A stretch of 64,000 nt of DNA from Treponema sp. (GTDB taxonomy: Bacteria; Spirochaetota; Spirochaetia; Treponematales; Treponemataceae): the NCBI GenBank assembly GCA_024400955.1, contig JAKSLY010000010.1, forward strand, positions 1 through 64,000. The letters run 5' to 3'. The stretch's first letter is position 1, and each line of letters opens with the position of its first letter. Below, one piece after another: positions 44,870-53,662 of the stretch. The notes under the pieces were generated by a model. It worked only from the letters and a program-made list of their open reading frames with translations. It was not told the DNA's origin and made no database searches. Both the position numbers and the translations under genes were made by a program.

Positions 44870-45157
44870 CTATAGTCCGTAAGCGCTAAGAATCTTATCC
44901 GCTGTAGCTGCAATCGTTGCTTCACTAAGGTAATTTGGATCCTGAATCTTAAGCTTAATCTGTTCCACCAATTCTGTTCTTACATCAGGTGTTTCTTCAG
45001 CAACTTTGTTCATGTACAAAGCTTCGGCCATTGCCTTTGCTTCTTCGGAAACGCTGATTTCGTCAGACATCCTCTGTGTATTTTCTACACTTCCCGAGCG
45101 TTTTGTGCTCTGGAGATTGTTAAGAGGTGTTACATAATTAACTTTGTCTATCATCAT
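44870..45157 (-). CDS. flgM: FlgM-like anti-sigma factor
   Basis: A 95-residue protein resembling FlgM, which inhibits the flagellar sigma factor FliA/sigma28. It has the disordered polar N-terminal half and the C-terminal I-x-L-S-E-E-A-like I-S-V-S-E-E-A-K-A-M-A motif, followed by R-T-E-L-V-E-Q-I-K-L-K-I-Q-D-P-N-Y and the final A-D-K-I-L-S-A-Y-G-L. GAGG lies 6 nt before ATG. Spirochaetes are flagellated, which fits. It follows rsmI closely and is probably cotranscribed with it. Confidence 0.7.
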   Translation of the reverse strand: MMIDKVNYVTPLNNLQSTKRSGSVENTQRMSDEISVSEEAKAMAEALYMNKVAEETPDVRTELVEQIKLKIQDPNYLSEATIAATADKILSAYGL

Positions 45158-45158
45158 A

Positions 45159-45878
45159 CTAAGCCTCGCTTACATTATCGGAAGATTCGTCCAAATTCTT
45201 AACATTTTTATTTCCGGAAATGAATACTGCAAATTCACCCAGAATCTTGTCCCTTTGTCCGTAATCTTCAAGAACTTCTTCGGCAGTTCCCTCTGTTATC
45301 TCTTCATGAAGCTTGGTAAGCTCACGACCAACAACCACCCTTCTGTCCTTCTCTATATCGGCAATATCCGTCAAAAGTTTAACGATTCTGAAAGGACTTT
45401 CGTAAAGAATCACGGCATCACCTGTTGCCATGAGTTCCCTGAGCCTGCTTCTCCTTCTTCCCGGTTTTGGGGAAAGAAAGCCTTCAAAAACAAGGGTCTT
45501 ACCGCCTGCCCCGGCAACACTTGCCAAAGCTGCAAAGGCGCTTGCCCCCGGAATTGGGATAACCTTGTGTCCTGCCTTTCTCGCAAGCCCTGCCAGAATT
45601 GCCCCAGGATCACTTATTCCCGGAGTTCCCGCATCACTTGCATAAGCAACCTTTTGCCCTTCATCAAGGAGCTTTATGACCTTTTCAGAGGCAAACTGTT
45701 CATTGTGGGACCTTACGCTCACCAGGGGCTTCCTGATTTCAAAATGCGTAAGCAGCTGCAGGGTATGACGGGTATCCTCAGCTGCTATGACGTCAACATT
45801 CTTGAAAGTTTCCAGAGCCCTGTAAGTGATGTCACCCAAGTTACCTATGGGTGTGGCCACAATATATAATTCAGACAC
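45159..45878 (-). CDS. rsmI: 16S rRNA 2'-O-methyltransferase RsmI
   Basis: A 239-residue tetrapyrrole-methylase-fold enzyme that methylates the ribose of C1402 in 16S rRNA using AdoMet. The N-terminal L-Y-I-V-A-T-P-I-G-N-L-G-D-I-T and A-E-D-T-R-H-T are diagnostic, as are the G-T-P-G-I-S-D-P-G and I-P-G-A-S-A motifs. The GTG at 45878 was chosen: the conserved N-terminus begins there and TATACT ends 6 nt before it, so the mRNA should be leaderless. It is divergent from ftsK. Confidence 0.9.
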   Translation of the reverse strand: MSELYIVATPIGNLGDITYRALETFKNVDVIAAEDTRHTLQLLTHFEIRKPLVSVRSHNEQFASEKVIKLLDEGQKVAYASDAGTPGISDPGAILAGLARKAGHKVIPIPGASAFAALASVAGAGGKTLVFEGFLSPKPGRRRSRLRELMATGDAVILYESPFRIVKLLTDIADIEKDRRVVVGRELTKLHEEITEGTAEEVLEDYGQRDKILGEFAVFISGNKNVKNLDESSDNVSEA

Positions 45879-45884
45879 AAGTAT

Positions 45885-45913
45885 AGTATACAAGCAATGC
45901 GTCAATAATGCAA
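45885..45913 (-). promoter_or_regulatory. Leaderless promoter of rsmI
   Basis: Minus strand: TTGCAT (45913-45908), 17-nt spacer, TATACT (45890-45885), 6 nt, then GTG 45878. Spacing puts +1 on the start codon. Confidence 0.7.
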
Positions 45914-45978
45914 CTGATTAAACCCATGCCGTACAACTTTATGCCTAAAATCTTACTATATTATACCGATAATGTTAC

Positions 45979-46034
45979 GGGGTGTTCCGCATAAGGCGAC
46001 CTTGGGGAATCACCCTGATTTTTTTCATGGGGAA
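45979..46034 (+). promoter_or_regulatory. Leader terminator-hairpin abutting ftsK SD
   Basis: GGGTG-TTCC (45980-45988) pairs with GGAA-T-CACCC (46006-46015) with one bulge; seven T (46019-46025), then GGGGAA at 46029-46034 and ATG 46040. rsmI is divergent, so this belongs to the ftsK transcript. Candidate -10 sequences (TATTAT 45959-45964, GATAAT 45968-45973) lie just upstream. Confidence 0.6.
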
Positions 46035-46039
46035 CTTGA

Positions 46040-49000
46040 ATGACTAGAAAAGAACGGATTGCAGCAACTTGTACAGGCGTTGTCCTGTTTATTGTGGCAG
46101 CACTTTTTTCAGTGGGACTTCTTATGGGAGTCCTGGACTACGGGGATGCACAAAGGGCCGGATTCCTTTCCCAGACTGGCCAGATGCTCCTTTCCGTATA
46201 CGGAATCTGTTCCATCCTCATTCCAGCCTTCTTTTTTACGGCAGGTGCCTTCTGCCTAAGTGCAAAATGGTCGGTTCAGCGCGCATTTATTCTCCTCGTA
46301 AGCGTAATTCCATTCTTTACCCTTGTTGCCGGTGAACAGATTTCCAAGAACATAGCACGCAACGACCCAAGCCCCATTGCCTTCATAAAAATTGTCATTC
46401 TCCTTGTAATTGCATTTCTCCTTGTTGCCCTGGAATACCTTCTTGCCATTACGGCAGCCTCTATAATAGAAAAGAAAATTCATGGCGAACCCCTTTTCAC
46501 GCCAAAGGCCCCTGCTGCCCCAAAAGAAAAAGAGGAACCTGAAGAAACTGCTGTAGACCTGGACAATCCAGAAGCATCAAAGGTAACCAGGCCCAAGGAA
46601 CCAACTGTCGTAAAACTTAAAACAATCTTAAAAAGTAAAATTGACACTGCAAAGAAGACCGTCATCTCAAAGCTTCCTTCAGAACCCCTGGAACCGGAAA
46701 ATGAAGAAAACAATGAAGATGCAGTCCAGGAAGAAGAACTGCAGTTTGAGGCCCCAAAGAAAAAGCGCCGTGGCAACTGGTCACTTACCTCCGAGGGAGA
46801 AATAAAGGGCACCGTCAAGAATCCTGCCGCCCCACAGAAAGAAGCCGACCTTGAACCGGAACTTACCGCCCCCGTACCCAATGCTCCTTCATCAAGAGCC
46901 AGCGACACGGAAGTGGACATTTCCCAGTTTGACAGGGAAATGCCTTCCCAGGAACCGGAGTCACCCCCGGAAGATTCCATCATTATAGAAGAATACGAAA
47001 GCCCTTCCCCACAGAATGATACGGAAGATGTTATCGACAGTTTTGAGATGGAATCCCAGAGCCTTACCTCGGACCTTTTTGATGATGAAAGGGAACCGGA
47101 AGAAACTGAAGAACCCATTGAATATGAAATCACCTTTGAGGACGAAGCTGCCGGTCAGAATGAAAATGAACTGCAGGACAGCTATGAAGAATACTCAGAG
47201 GACGACGACATAAACCTTCCTGAAATTGAAGAAAACTACTATCAGGACAGGGACGAAAGTGAATACCCCAATGAATATGAGATGCAGGATATGGAAGACT
47301 TGCAGGAAGAACCTGATGAAGCTGCTGAATTTGAAGAATTTCCCGAAGAAACCTACGAGGAAAACCTTCCACCGCCAGCTCCTGCTGCTTCACTTTCCCT
47401 TGCAAATTTCGACCCATCTTCTTCTTCACTGGAAGACGTCTTTGCAAGAATGGACAGGGATGCAGTTTCGGCCATTGCCCAGGAAACGGGAGCAACAGCT
47501 ACCTCACCTGCCGCTGCTTCTCAAAACGTGGATCCCCTTGCCCCTCCTGTTGTTGACGCCAATGGAAATCCCGTTGCACCAAAAGAAAGCCATGAAGCTC
47601 CAAAAACTGCCGTCATTACGGAAAATGGCGTAACCAAGCCAATCCCACTTCCTCCAAAAAAGAAGCGTCCTCTTGGGCCATATAAAATCCCGACTGACCT
47701 TCTTCAGGAATATTCAGAAAATGAATACTGGGTCATTGACGACGACACAAGGCAGGCTGCCGACAACCTAAAGGAAACCCTCAGCGAATTCAAGATTGAT
47801 GCGGAAATCACCGGAATCCGAAAGGGTCCCGTTGTCACCATGTTCGAGATTCTCCCGGCTCCAGGCGTTAAGCTTTCAAAGATTTCAGGCCTTGCAGATA
47901 ACATTGCCCTTCGCCTTGCCGCCCAGTCTGTCCGCATAGTTGCTCCTATCCCTGGAAAACGCGCCGTCGGTATTGAAGTTCCAAATGCAGACAGGGCCAT
48001 TGTAAGCTTCCGCGAATGCATCGAGCAGCCACGCAAGGAATGGAACAAGATGTCTGTTCCTGTAGTCCTTGGAAAGGACATTGAGGGCGAAACACAAATC
48101 ATGGATCTCGTAAAGACACCTCATCTTCTCATTGCAGGTTCAACGGGTGCAGGTAAATCTGTCTGCGTAAACAGCATGATTCTTTCGATTCTGTACAAGA
48201 GAAGCCCGGCCGACGTAAAGATGATCCTCATAGATCCAAAGATTGTCGAGCTAAAGCTTTACAACCATATTCCTCACCTTCTCACTCCGGTCATTACCGA
48301 GCCAAAGAAGGCCATGCAGGCACTCCAGTACTGCCTTTGCGAAATGGAACGCCGCTATGCCGTCCTTGACAGCCTTGGATGCCGCGACATTTCAAACTAC
48401 AACCGCAAGATTGTTGAGCAGCACATTGCCACGGAAAAGATTCCATACCTCATCGTCATCATCGACGAATTTGCAGACCTTATGGCAACCACCGGAAAAC
48501 AGCTTGAAGGTGTCGTAGCCCGTCTTTGTGCCATGAGCCGTGCCGTTGGAATTCACCTGGTACTGGCAACCCAGCGTCCTTCCGTAGACGTAATCACCGG
48601 TCTCATCAAGGCAAACATTCCAAGCCGCGTTGCATTCATGGTTGCAGCAAAAATGGACAGCCGTATCATCATCGACCAGGTTGGTGCCGAAAAGCTCCTG
48701 GGTAAGGGAGACATGCTTTATGCAAGTTCCACTGACCCGTTCCCTGTGCGCATTCAGGGTGCATTCGTCAGCGACCAGGAAGTTGAAAACGTCGTTCAGG
48801 AAGTAAAGAAGTGGGGAGAGCCGGAATACATTGACGATGAAATCTTCATTGACGATGAAGAAGAGGACAATGGCGGCCAGATGAATCTCTTTGGCGATGT
48901 TGGCGAAGACCCTCTTTACGAAAAGGCCCTTGAAATCGTACTCCAGGCAGGAAAGGCAAGTGCAAGCTACATCCAGCGCCGCCTGAGCATTGGATACAAC

Positions 49001-49096
49001 CGTGCAGCCCGCCTTGTGGAAGAAATGGAAGAACGCGGAATCGTAGGTCCTGCTAACGGAAGCAAGCCCCGCGAAGTAATCCACGTTCCTCAATAA
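46040..49096 (+). CDS. ftsK: DNA translocase FtsK/SpoIIIE
   Basis: A 1018-residue septal DNA pump that clears chromosomes at division. Four N-terminal membrane helices (about residues 10-145) are followed by an unusually acidic, low-complexity linker of about 350 residues (Glu/Asp/Pro-rich). The motor has Walker A G-S-T-G-A-G-K-S at 700-707 and Walker B V-I-I-D-E-F-A-D near 805-812. A C-terminal gamma winged-helix domain of about 65 residues would read chromosome-orientation motifs. The start follows GGGGAA. Full length for the family. Confidence 0.95.
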   Translation: MTRKERIAATCTGVVLFIVAALFSVGLLMGVLDYGDAQRAGFLSQTGQMLLSVYGICSILIPAFFFTAGAFCLSAKWSVQRAFILLVSVIPFFTLVAGEQISKNIARNDPSPIAFIKIVILLVIAFLLVALEYLLAITAASIIEKKIHGEPLFTPKAPAAPKEKEEPEETAVDLDNPEASKVTRPKEPTVVKLKTILKSKIDTAKKTVISKLPSEPLEPENEENNEDAVQEEELQFEAPKKKRRGNWSLTSEGEIKGTVKNPAAPQKEADLEPELTAPVPNAPSSRASDTEVDISQFDREMPSQEPESPPEDSIIIEEYESPSPQNDTEDVIDSFEMESQSLTSDLFDDEREPEETEEPIEYEITFEDEAAGQNENELQDSYEEYSEDDDINLPEIEENYYQDRDESEYPNEYEMQDMEDLQEEPDEAAEFEEFPEETYEENLPPPAPAASLSLANFDPSSSSLEDVFARMDRDAVSAIAQETGATATSPAAASQNVDPLAPPVVDANGNPVAPKESHEAPKTAVITENGVTKPIPLPPKKKRPLGPYKIPTDLLQEYSENEYWVIDDDTRQAADNLKETLSEFKIDAEITGIRKGPVVTMFEILPAPGVKLSKISGLADNIALRLAAQSVRIVAPIPGKRAVGIEVPNADRAIVSFRECIEQPRKEWNKMSVPVVLGKDIEGETQIMDLVKTPHLLIAGSTGAGKSVCVNSMILSILYKRSPADVKMILIDPKIVELKLYNHIPHLLTPVITEPKKAMQALQYCLCEMERRYAVLDSLGCRDISNYNRKIVEQHIATEKIPYLIVIIDEFADLMATTGKQLEGVVARLCAMSRAVGIHLVLATQRPSVDVITGLIKANIPSRVAFMVAAKMDSRIIIDQVGAEKLLGKGDMLYASSTDPFPVRIQGAFVSDQEVENVVQEVKKWGEPEYIDDEIFIDDEEEDNGGQMNLFGDVGEDPLYEKALEIVLQAGKASASYIQRRLSIGYNRAARLVEEMEERGIVGPANGSKPREVIHVPQ

Positions 49097-49130
49097 TGGA
49101 AACAGGAAAAAGCCTGAACTTAATCCAGAA

Positions 49131-50804
49131 TCAATAGCCGTCAGACATGCTGCGGTTAATATCCCTCTGGAACAGTTCCTGGTAAACAAGGCTTCTCTTC
49201 TTGAGTTCGTCCTTGAGTTCCTGTGGGAATGGAAGGTAGCGCCAGAAAATGTTTCGGACTTCCTTCTCAAGCTTCTGGGTTCCGTTGGATTCCTTTGTCA
49301 TCCAGAGAATGTAGTCGTCGATGAAGAACTGCTTAATGTCTCCCTTCATCTTGTGCTCTTCAAGATACTGATAGTAATGTCCCGTAAGACCGTCACTCAT
49401 CCAGTCAAAGGATGCCTTTTCCTTTGCAACCTGCCACCTGTAGTCTGCAACTGCCGAAAGACATGCAATCTTAAGGTCCCTTGGGTACATTGGAATTATG
49501 ATGCGGCCGCGGCTTGAAATTCTGTTGTATCTGTCAAAAGGTTCCCAGCAGAATCCCACGTCTCCGTAAGTTGGAACAAGCAAAACATAAGGAACGATTC
49601 TATGCGGTACGTTCTTGTGAATGCGGCAGAAACACTGCGGGTCAATGGATTCAATCCACTTAAGCTCGCGCAGGACATTCTCGCGGAATCCCGTACCCTT
49701 GTCGATACAGTGGAAAAATTCCCTTGTAAAAACCGGGAACTGGTTTCCCTGGCGACCGCAAGTCATCTTTGCCATCTGGCGGATCGTGTTCATCTCACCG
49801 TTGATTTCTTCCTTGCCAACGCTGACTTCTTCCACAACCTCAGTGGACTTCTGATTCAAGTGCTCTTCCGTTTCCTTTGCTTCCCTGAATTCCGCAAGAT
49901 ACTTTTCAAGCTCCTTGTCTGCCTTCTGCAGCTGACGGAACATGTTAACGATATCGGTAAACATCTTCCTCTGCATGTCGGTGTATGGATTTGTATGTGG
50001 TTCAAGCCCGAATATGGTTTCATGACGGAAGAGGTCTTCAATCCTGTTCTTAACCTGATCTTCCAAGGTGCGTCTTTCGTTTTCCTTCATGTTCAAGAGG
50101 TTTTCCGATGTCTGGATCTTTCCCTGGTTCTTGCTCTTGAGGGCCATGATTCTCTGCTGTTCGGCTCCAGGATTGTTGGCCGTAGCCCTAACCGGAGCTT
50201 CATCAGTTGCACTGGACTTCATGTGACCGAGAGAAACCGAGCGGATCCATTCATCCATGTAAAGGACAGGTTCATAGGTATTGTTCTTGTCGATTGCCCT
50301 TGCAAACATGTTCTTCTGTTCTGCGGTTGCCAGGGAAGGAAGCACGATTCCAAAACGCATAGCCATTCTCTTGCAGTCCGGAACATTCGGGCTTGCCATC
50401 TTAAGGGCCAGGCTCCTGAGGTATTCCCAATATGAAGTTACAATCTGCTGGCGGTATACGGTCTTGTCCTTCTTGTCCTGACAGTTCAGGTACTTTACAA
50501 GAAGTTCATGAAGGCGCTGAGAAGCCTGACCTTCACCTGAAAGGCATTTCTTATAATAGTTCTGGTCATCATAAACCTTACTTGGTTCATCTTCAAAGAA
50601 TTTGGTGATTTCCTGAAATTCCTTTATTGAAAGGTCAACATCAGGCACGCAACCCGTCATATTTGGTCTTTTTATTCCCTGATTATCACCTGAATTGCCG
50701 ATGGCACCAAAATCATCAAAACTTGGTTTCATGGAAGGAACAAATGGTGCTGGCATTATTTCTGCAGAATCAAGCAATGCATCAAGATCATTTATATCAG
50801 ACAT
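49131..50804 (-). CDS. Large conserved-looking hypothetical protein
   Basis: A 557-residue protein I do not recognise. Residues about 225-345 are strongly heptad-like (coiled coil), with E/K/Q-rich stretches. The C-terminal 200 residues are rich in aromatic residues and look globular (F-C-R-I-H-K-N-V-P-H-R-I-V-P-Y and an R-G-R-I-I-I-P-M-Y-P segment). No signal peptide or membrane helix. AGGAG precedes the ATG and a good promoter lies upstream. It is convergent with ftsK. The clean codon structure over 1.7 kb says it is a real gene; the function is unknown. Confidence 0.75.
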   Translation of the reverse strand: MSDINDLDALLDSAEIMPAPFVPSMKPSFDDFGAIGNSGDNQGIKRPNMTGCVPDVDLSIKEFQEITKFFEDEPSKVYDDQNYYKKCLSGEGQASQRLHELLVKYLNCQDKKDKTVYRQQIVTSYWEYLRSLALKMASPNVPDCKRMAMRFGIVLPSLATAEQKNMFARAIDKNNTYEPVLYMDEWIRSVSLGHMKSSATDEAPVRATANNPGAEQQRIMALKSKNQGKIQTSENLLNMKENERRTLEDQVKNRIEDLFRHETIFGLEPHTNPYTDMQRKMFTDIVNMFRQLQKADKELEKYLAEFREAKETEEHLNQKSTEVVEEVSVGKEEINGEMNTIRQMAKMTCGRQGNQFPVFTREFFHCIDKGTGFRENVLRELKWIESIDPQCFCRIHKNVPHRIVPYVLLVPTYGDVGFCWEPFDRYNRISSRGRIIIPMYPRDLKIACLSAVADYRWQVAKEKASFDWMSDGLTGHYYQYLEEHKMKGDIKQFFIDDYILWMTKESNGTQKLEKEVRNIFWRYLPFPQELKDELKKRSLVYQELFQRDINRSMSDGY

Positions 50805-50862
50805 TTTTACTCCTGCCGGGCCAAAATCTCATGGCCGCATAATATGGGGGATTATATCAAAA

Positions 50863-50891
50863 ATTATACCATAGGAAATAGAATTTGTAAA
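50863..50891 (-). promoter_or_regulatory. Promoter of the 557-aa hypothetical gene
   Basis: Minus strand: TTTACA (50891-50886), 17-nt spacer, TATAAT (50868-50863). The leader is about 50 nt and contains an SD. A second TATAAT lies slightly downstream (near 50850). Confidence 0.6.
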
Positions 50892-50951
50892 AGATTCAAG
50901 GCATCCCTTTAAGTTCTTTTTTAAGGCAGCGGCACCTTTTAAAGACCCCGT

Positions 50952-51968
50952 TCAGTATATTTTACTCACTGAATTGCGCTCGATGAATTCGGCAGGAACC
51001 TGAACACACTCGTTAACCGGAATGCCCACCAGTTTGTTCATCAGAATCTCTGCAGAAAGTTCACCAATAAGGTTCCTGTTCTGGCGGAAGGTTGTAAGGG
51101 TTGGGGAAAAGAACTCCGATGCAGTTTCATCATCAAAGCCGATGATGGACATGTCTTCCGGCAGCTTAAGCCCGATGGACTTGAGGAATGAACTTGCACC
51201 ATAAGCCATGTTGTCGTTGGCAACAAAAACCGCCGTAAGTTCCCTGTGCCTTTCATAAAGCCTCTTCATGGAATTATATCCTTCCTCACGGGTCCAAAGC
51301 TTGCTGTGTTCCGTCCAGTCATCGTCGTATTCAATTCCGCTCTCGGCAAGAGCCTTCTTAAGGCCGTTAAGACGCTCAATGCTGGCTATGTTATACTTGT
51401 CAATGGTACCTGCAATGAAACCGATTTTCTTGTGACCGCATTCCACCAGGTACTTTCCAGCCTGGTAGCCTGATTCCTCATTTGCCGTAACAACGGAAGG
51501 AACTCCCGGAATCACGAAGTTAGTGGAAACACATGGTATGTCGGAATGAACAAGTTCTTCTATTTCTTCATCAACGGAAAGTGGGTTGATGATTACAACG
51601 GCATCAACATTTCTATGGTGGCAATGCTCAAGATATGACTGCTTGCGCGCAAGAAAGGATCGTGAAAGAAAAATCAGGTCGTACCCGGAGTTTTCCATTT
51701 CCGAGCGGAACTTGTTCAGGATTCCACCAAAGAGAGGATGTTCAAAACCGCGCATCATGTAGATGTCTTCAAAAATGATGCCGATAAGATAGGCCTTTTT
51801 TGTAGTCAGGGCACGCGCTGCCATGTTCGGCTTGTAGCCAAGGGATTCAGCAACAGACAGAATTTTCTGCCTGGTTTTTTCGCTCAATCCCCCGGTACCG
51901 TTTAGGGCCTTGGATATGGTAGGGGCAGAGTAACCTGTGCTTTTTGCGATGTCATAGATTGTTACCAT
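50952..51968 (-). CDS. LacI-family transcriptional repressor
   Basis: A 338-residue regulator. The N-terminal helix-turn-helix T-I-Y-D-I-A-K-S-T-G-Y-S-A-P-T-I-S-K-A-L-N-G and hinge-helix N-M-A-A-R-A-L are canonical LacI; residues about 60-338 are a periplasmic-binding-like effector domain. It is the last gene of the xylosidase operon, 26 nt after GH43, with AGGAGA before ATG. The 16-bp CCGG-centred palindrome over the operon's +1 (57004-57019) is its likely operator. A xylose- or xylobiose-like inducer is plausible. Confidence 0.88.
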   Translation of the reverse strand: MVTIYDIAKSTGYSAPTISKALNGTGGLSEKTRQKILSVAESLGYKPNMAARALTTKKAYLIGIIFEDIYMMRGFEHPLFGGILNKFRSEMENSGYDLIFLSRSFLARKQSYLEHCHHRNVDAVVIINPLSVDEEIEELVHSDIPCVSTNFVIPGVPSVVTANEESGYQAGKYLVECGHKKIGFIAGTIDKYNIASIERLNGLKKALAESGIEYDDDWTEHSKLWTREEGYNSMKRLYERHRELTAVFVANDNMAYGASSFLKSIGLKLPEDMSIIGFDDETASEFFSPTLTTFRQNRNLIGELSAEILMNKLVGIPVNECVQVPAEFIERNSVSKIY

Positions 51969-51994
51969 TTAAACCAAGTCTCCTGCCCATGCCC

Positions 51995-53602
51995 CTACAT
52001 ATTATTGCCAGCCCTTTTATAGGTAAAGTATTCAAAATCAGCATAGTTTGTGTAATTAACCATGTCTGCAACATACATACCAACAAAAGCTCCGGTAAAT
52101 CCCTGTCCGCCATATTCATCAGAAAGCTTTGAAGCATCAAGAAGAGGCCTAAGCTGCCTGAAATTTTCACCATCCTGAGACCAGTAGAAGAATCCCTTCT
52201 TTCCGTTGACCTTAAGCTTAATCCAAACAGGCTTTGTCTCATCCACAACCATTTCGAGCTCACGGACAAAACCTTCAGGCATTATTGTCATAACCTGAAT
52301 TACAAGTCCACGCTGCTCATTGAGGGTAACGGCACAAAGATACTGGGTTTCCTCGTCGTAGCGATAGATCATGCCCGCAAAGTGCTGGAAATTCTTTGGC
52401 TTGAATTCCATCTTTGTCTCTGCCTCAAATTCAAAGTCAGTCTGGCGGCGGCAAAGAATTCCCTGTTCAAAGGTAGAAACTGGAGACTGTCCGCCATAAA
52501 TTCTAAGCCAACCAGGCCTGTCTGTTGTGGAGAATCTTTTTGGATCAACAGGAACCCTGAGGGTCTTGAAGTCCAGGAGGAAGTCATTGTTATTGAATGT
52601 GTATTTTTCCGCAGGATGAATGGCTCCATGGCCCGGCATAATTTCCCCATCACCTTCAACTTCAATGTAGTCCGGCGGGAAGTTCTGGAGAGAACCATCA
52701 GGCTGCTTAACCCATGGCCAGTCATCCTTCCATTCAATTTCTGCAATGCCTGTCTCACGGCCAAGAACGCATCGCTCCGTTCCAGGAAGAGGGCGACCGC
52801 AAAGATATACAAGGTAGTCCTTCTTTCCGTCTGGGCTCTTGCACCATGCACCGTGACCTGCGCGCTGCAGCCTGATTTCATCATGACCGTAAGAAGAGAT
52901 CAAAGGATTGTTTGGATGAATTTCATAAGGCCCAAAGATGCTCTTTGACCTTCCGCAGGTTATGGCGTGTTCGTAGCATGTTCCGCCTTCTGCAGCAAAA
53001 ATGTAGTACCAGCCGTTTCTCTTGTAAAGATGAGGCCCTTCAACAAGGCCAATGTCAGAACCAAGGAAAATCTTTCTTGATTCGCCAACAAGCTTCTTCT
53101 GCTTTGGATCGTATTCCTGCAGGAGAATTCCAGAGAACTGTCGTGGGCCAATACCGCGGTAGTCCCATTCCATGTTTACATACCAATGCTTTCCGTCATC
53201 ATCGTGGAACATTGAGGCATCAAAGCCCGAAGCATTCATGAATACAGGATCAGACCAAGGGCCTTCAATTGAAGGGGCGGTAGTCAGGAAGTTTGGAGTA
53301 TCCTTCCATGGGCCGCTGTTCCATGAGCGCACATTTGTATATATGAGCCAGAAAAGCCCGTCTGAATAAGTAAGGCATGGAGCCCAGATTCCGCAGCTGG
53401 CCTTGTTTCCAGCCATGTCGAGAAGTGTCTTTGTAGAAAGTGGAGAAGGAACCGGAGTCCAGGTTTTCATGTCCTTTGAACGGTGAAGTTCAACTCCAGG
53501 GAACCATTCAAAAGTCGAATTGGCAATATAGCATTCTCCATTTGCACAAACAATAGAAGGATCGGCGTGAAATCCCGAAAGAATAGGATTGTAGATTTTC
53601 AT
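51995..53602 (-). CDS. xynB: Beta-xylosidase/arabinofuranosidase, glycoside hydrolase family 43
   Basis: A 535-residue GH43 enzyme like XynB-type beta-xylosidases. The five-bladed propeller carries the catalytic acids D14 (base, A-D-P-S), D128 (pKa modulator, F-D-A-S-M) and E188 (acid, V-E-G-P-H). The C-terminal 200 residues form the beta-sandwich domain usual in this subgroup. No signal peptide, so it acts inside the cell on imported xylo-oligosaccharides. GAGGAAA precedes the ATG. It lies downstream of an ABC sugar transporter and upstream of its LacI regulator. Confidence 0.9.
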   Translation of the reverse strand: MKIYNPILSGFHADPSIVCANGECYIANSTFEWFPGVELHRSKDMKTWTPVPSPLSTKTLLDMAGNKASCGIWAPCLTYSDGLFWLIYTNVRSWNSGPWKDTPNFLTTAPSIEGPWSDPVFMNASGFDASMFHDDDGKHWYVNMEWDYRGIGPRQFSGILLQEYDPKQKKLVGESRKIFLGSDIGLVEGPHLYKRNGWYYIFAAEGGTCYEHAITCGRSKSIFGPYEIHPNNPLISSYGHDEIRLQRAGHGAWCKSPDGKKDYLVYLCGRPLPGTERCVLGRETGIAEIEWKDDWPWVKQPDGSLQNFPPDYIEVEGDGEIMPGHGAIHPAEKYTFNNNDFLLDFKTLRVPVDPKRFSTTDRPGWLRIYGGQSPVSTFEQGILCRRQTDFEFEAETKMEFKPKNFQHFAGMIYRYDEETQYLCAVTLNEQRGLVIQVMTIMPEGFVRELEMVVDETKPVWIKLKVNGKKGFFYWSQDGENFRQLRPLLDASKLSDEYGGQGFTGAFVGMYVADMVNYTNYADFEYFTYKRAGNNM

Positions 53603-53609
53603 AAAATTT

Positions 53610-53645
53610 CCTCAAGTCAAAAAAAAAGGCTGCCGGACGGCAGCC
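53610..53645 (-). promoter_or_regulatory. Terminator-like hairpin abutting the GH43 SD
   Basis: Minus strand: GGCTGCC (53645-53639), 4-nt loop, GGCAGCC (53634-53628), nine T (53627-53619), then GAGG at 53613-53610. It lies inside the operon between the permease and GH43 genes, so some transcripts should stop here. Confidence 0.7.
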
Positions 53646-53662
53646 CTCAGAAACAGAATGTT

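Noticed and set aside
46600..47640. Frameshift or foreign insert in ftsK
   Set aside because: The acidic low-complexity linker is in frame and linkers of variable length are normal in FtsK; the motor and gamma domains are intact.
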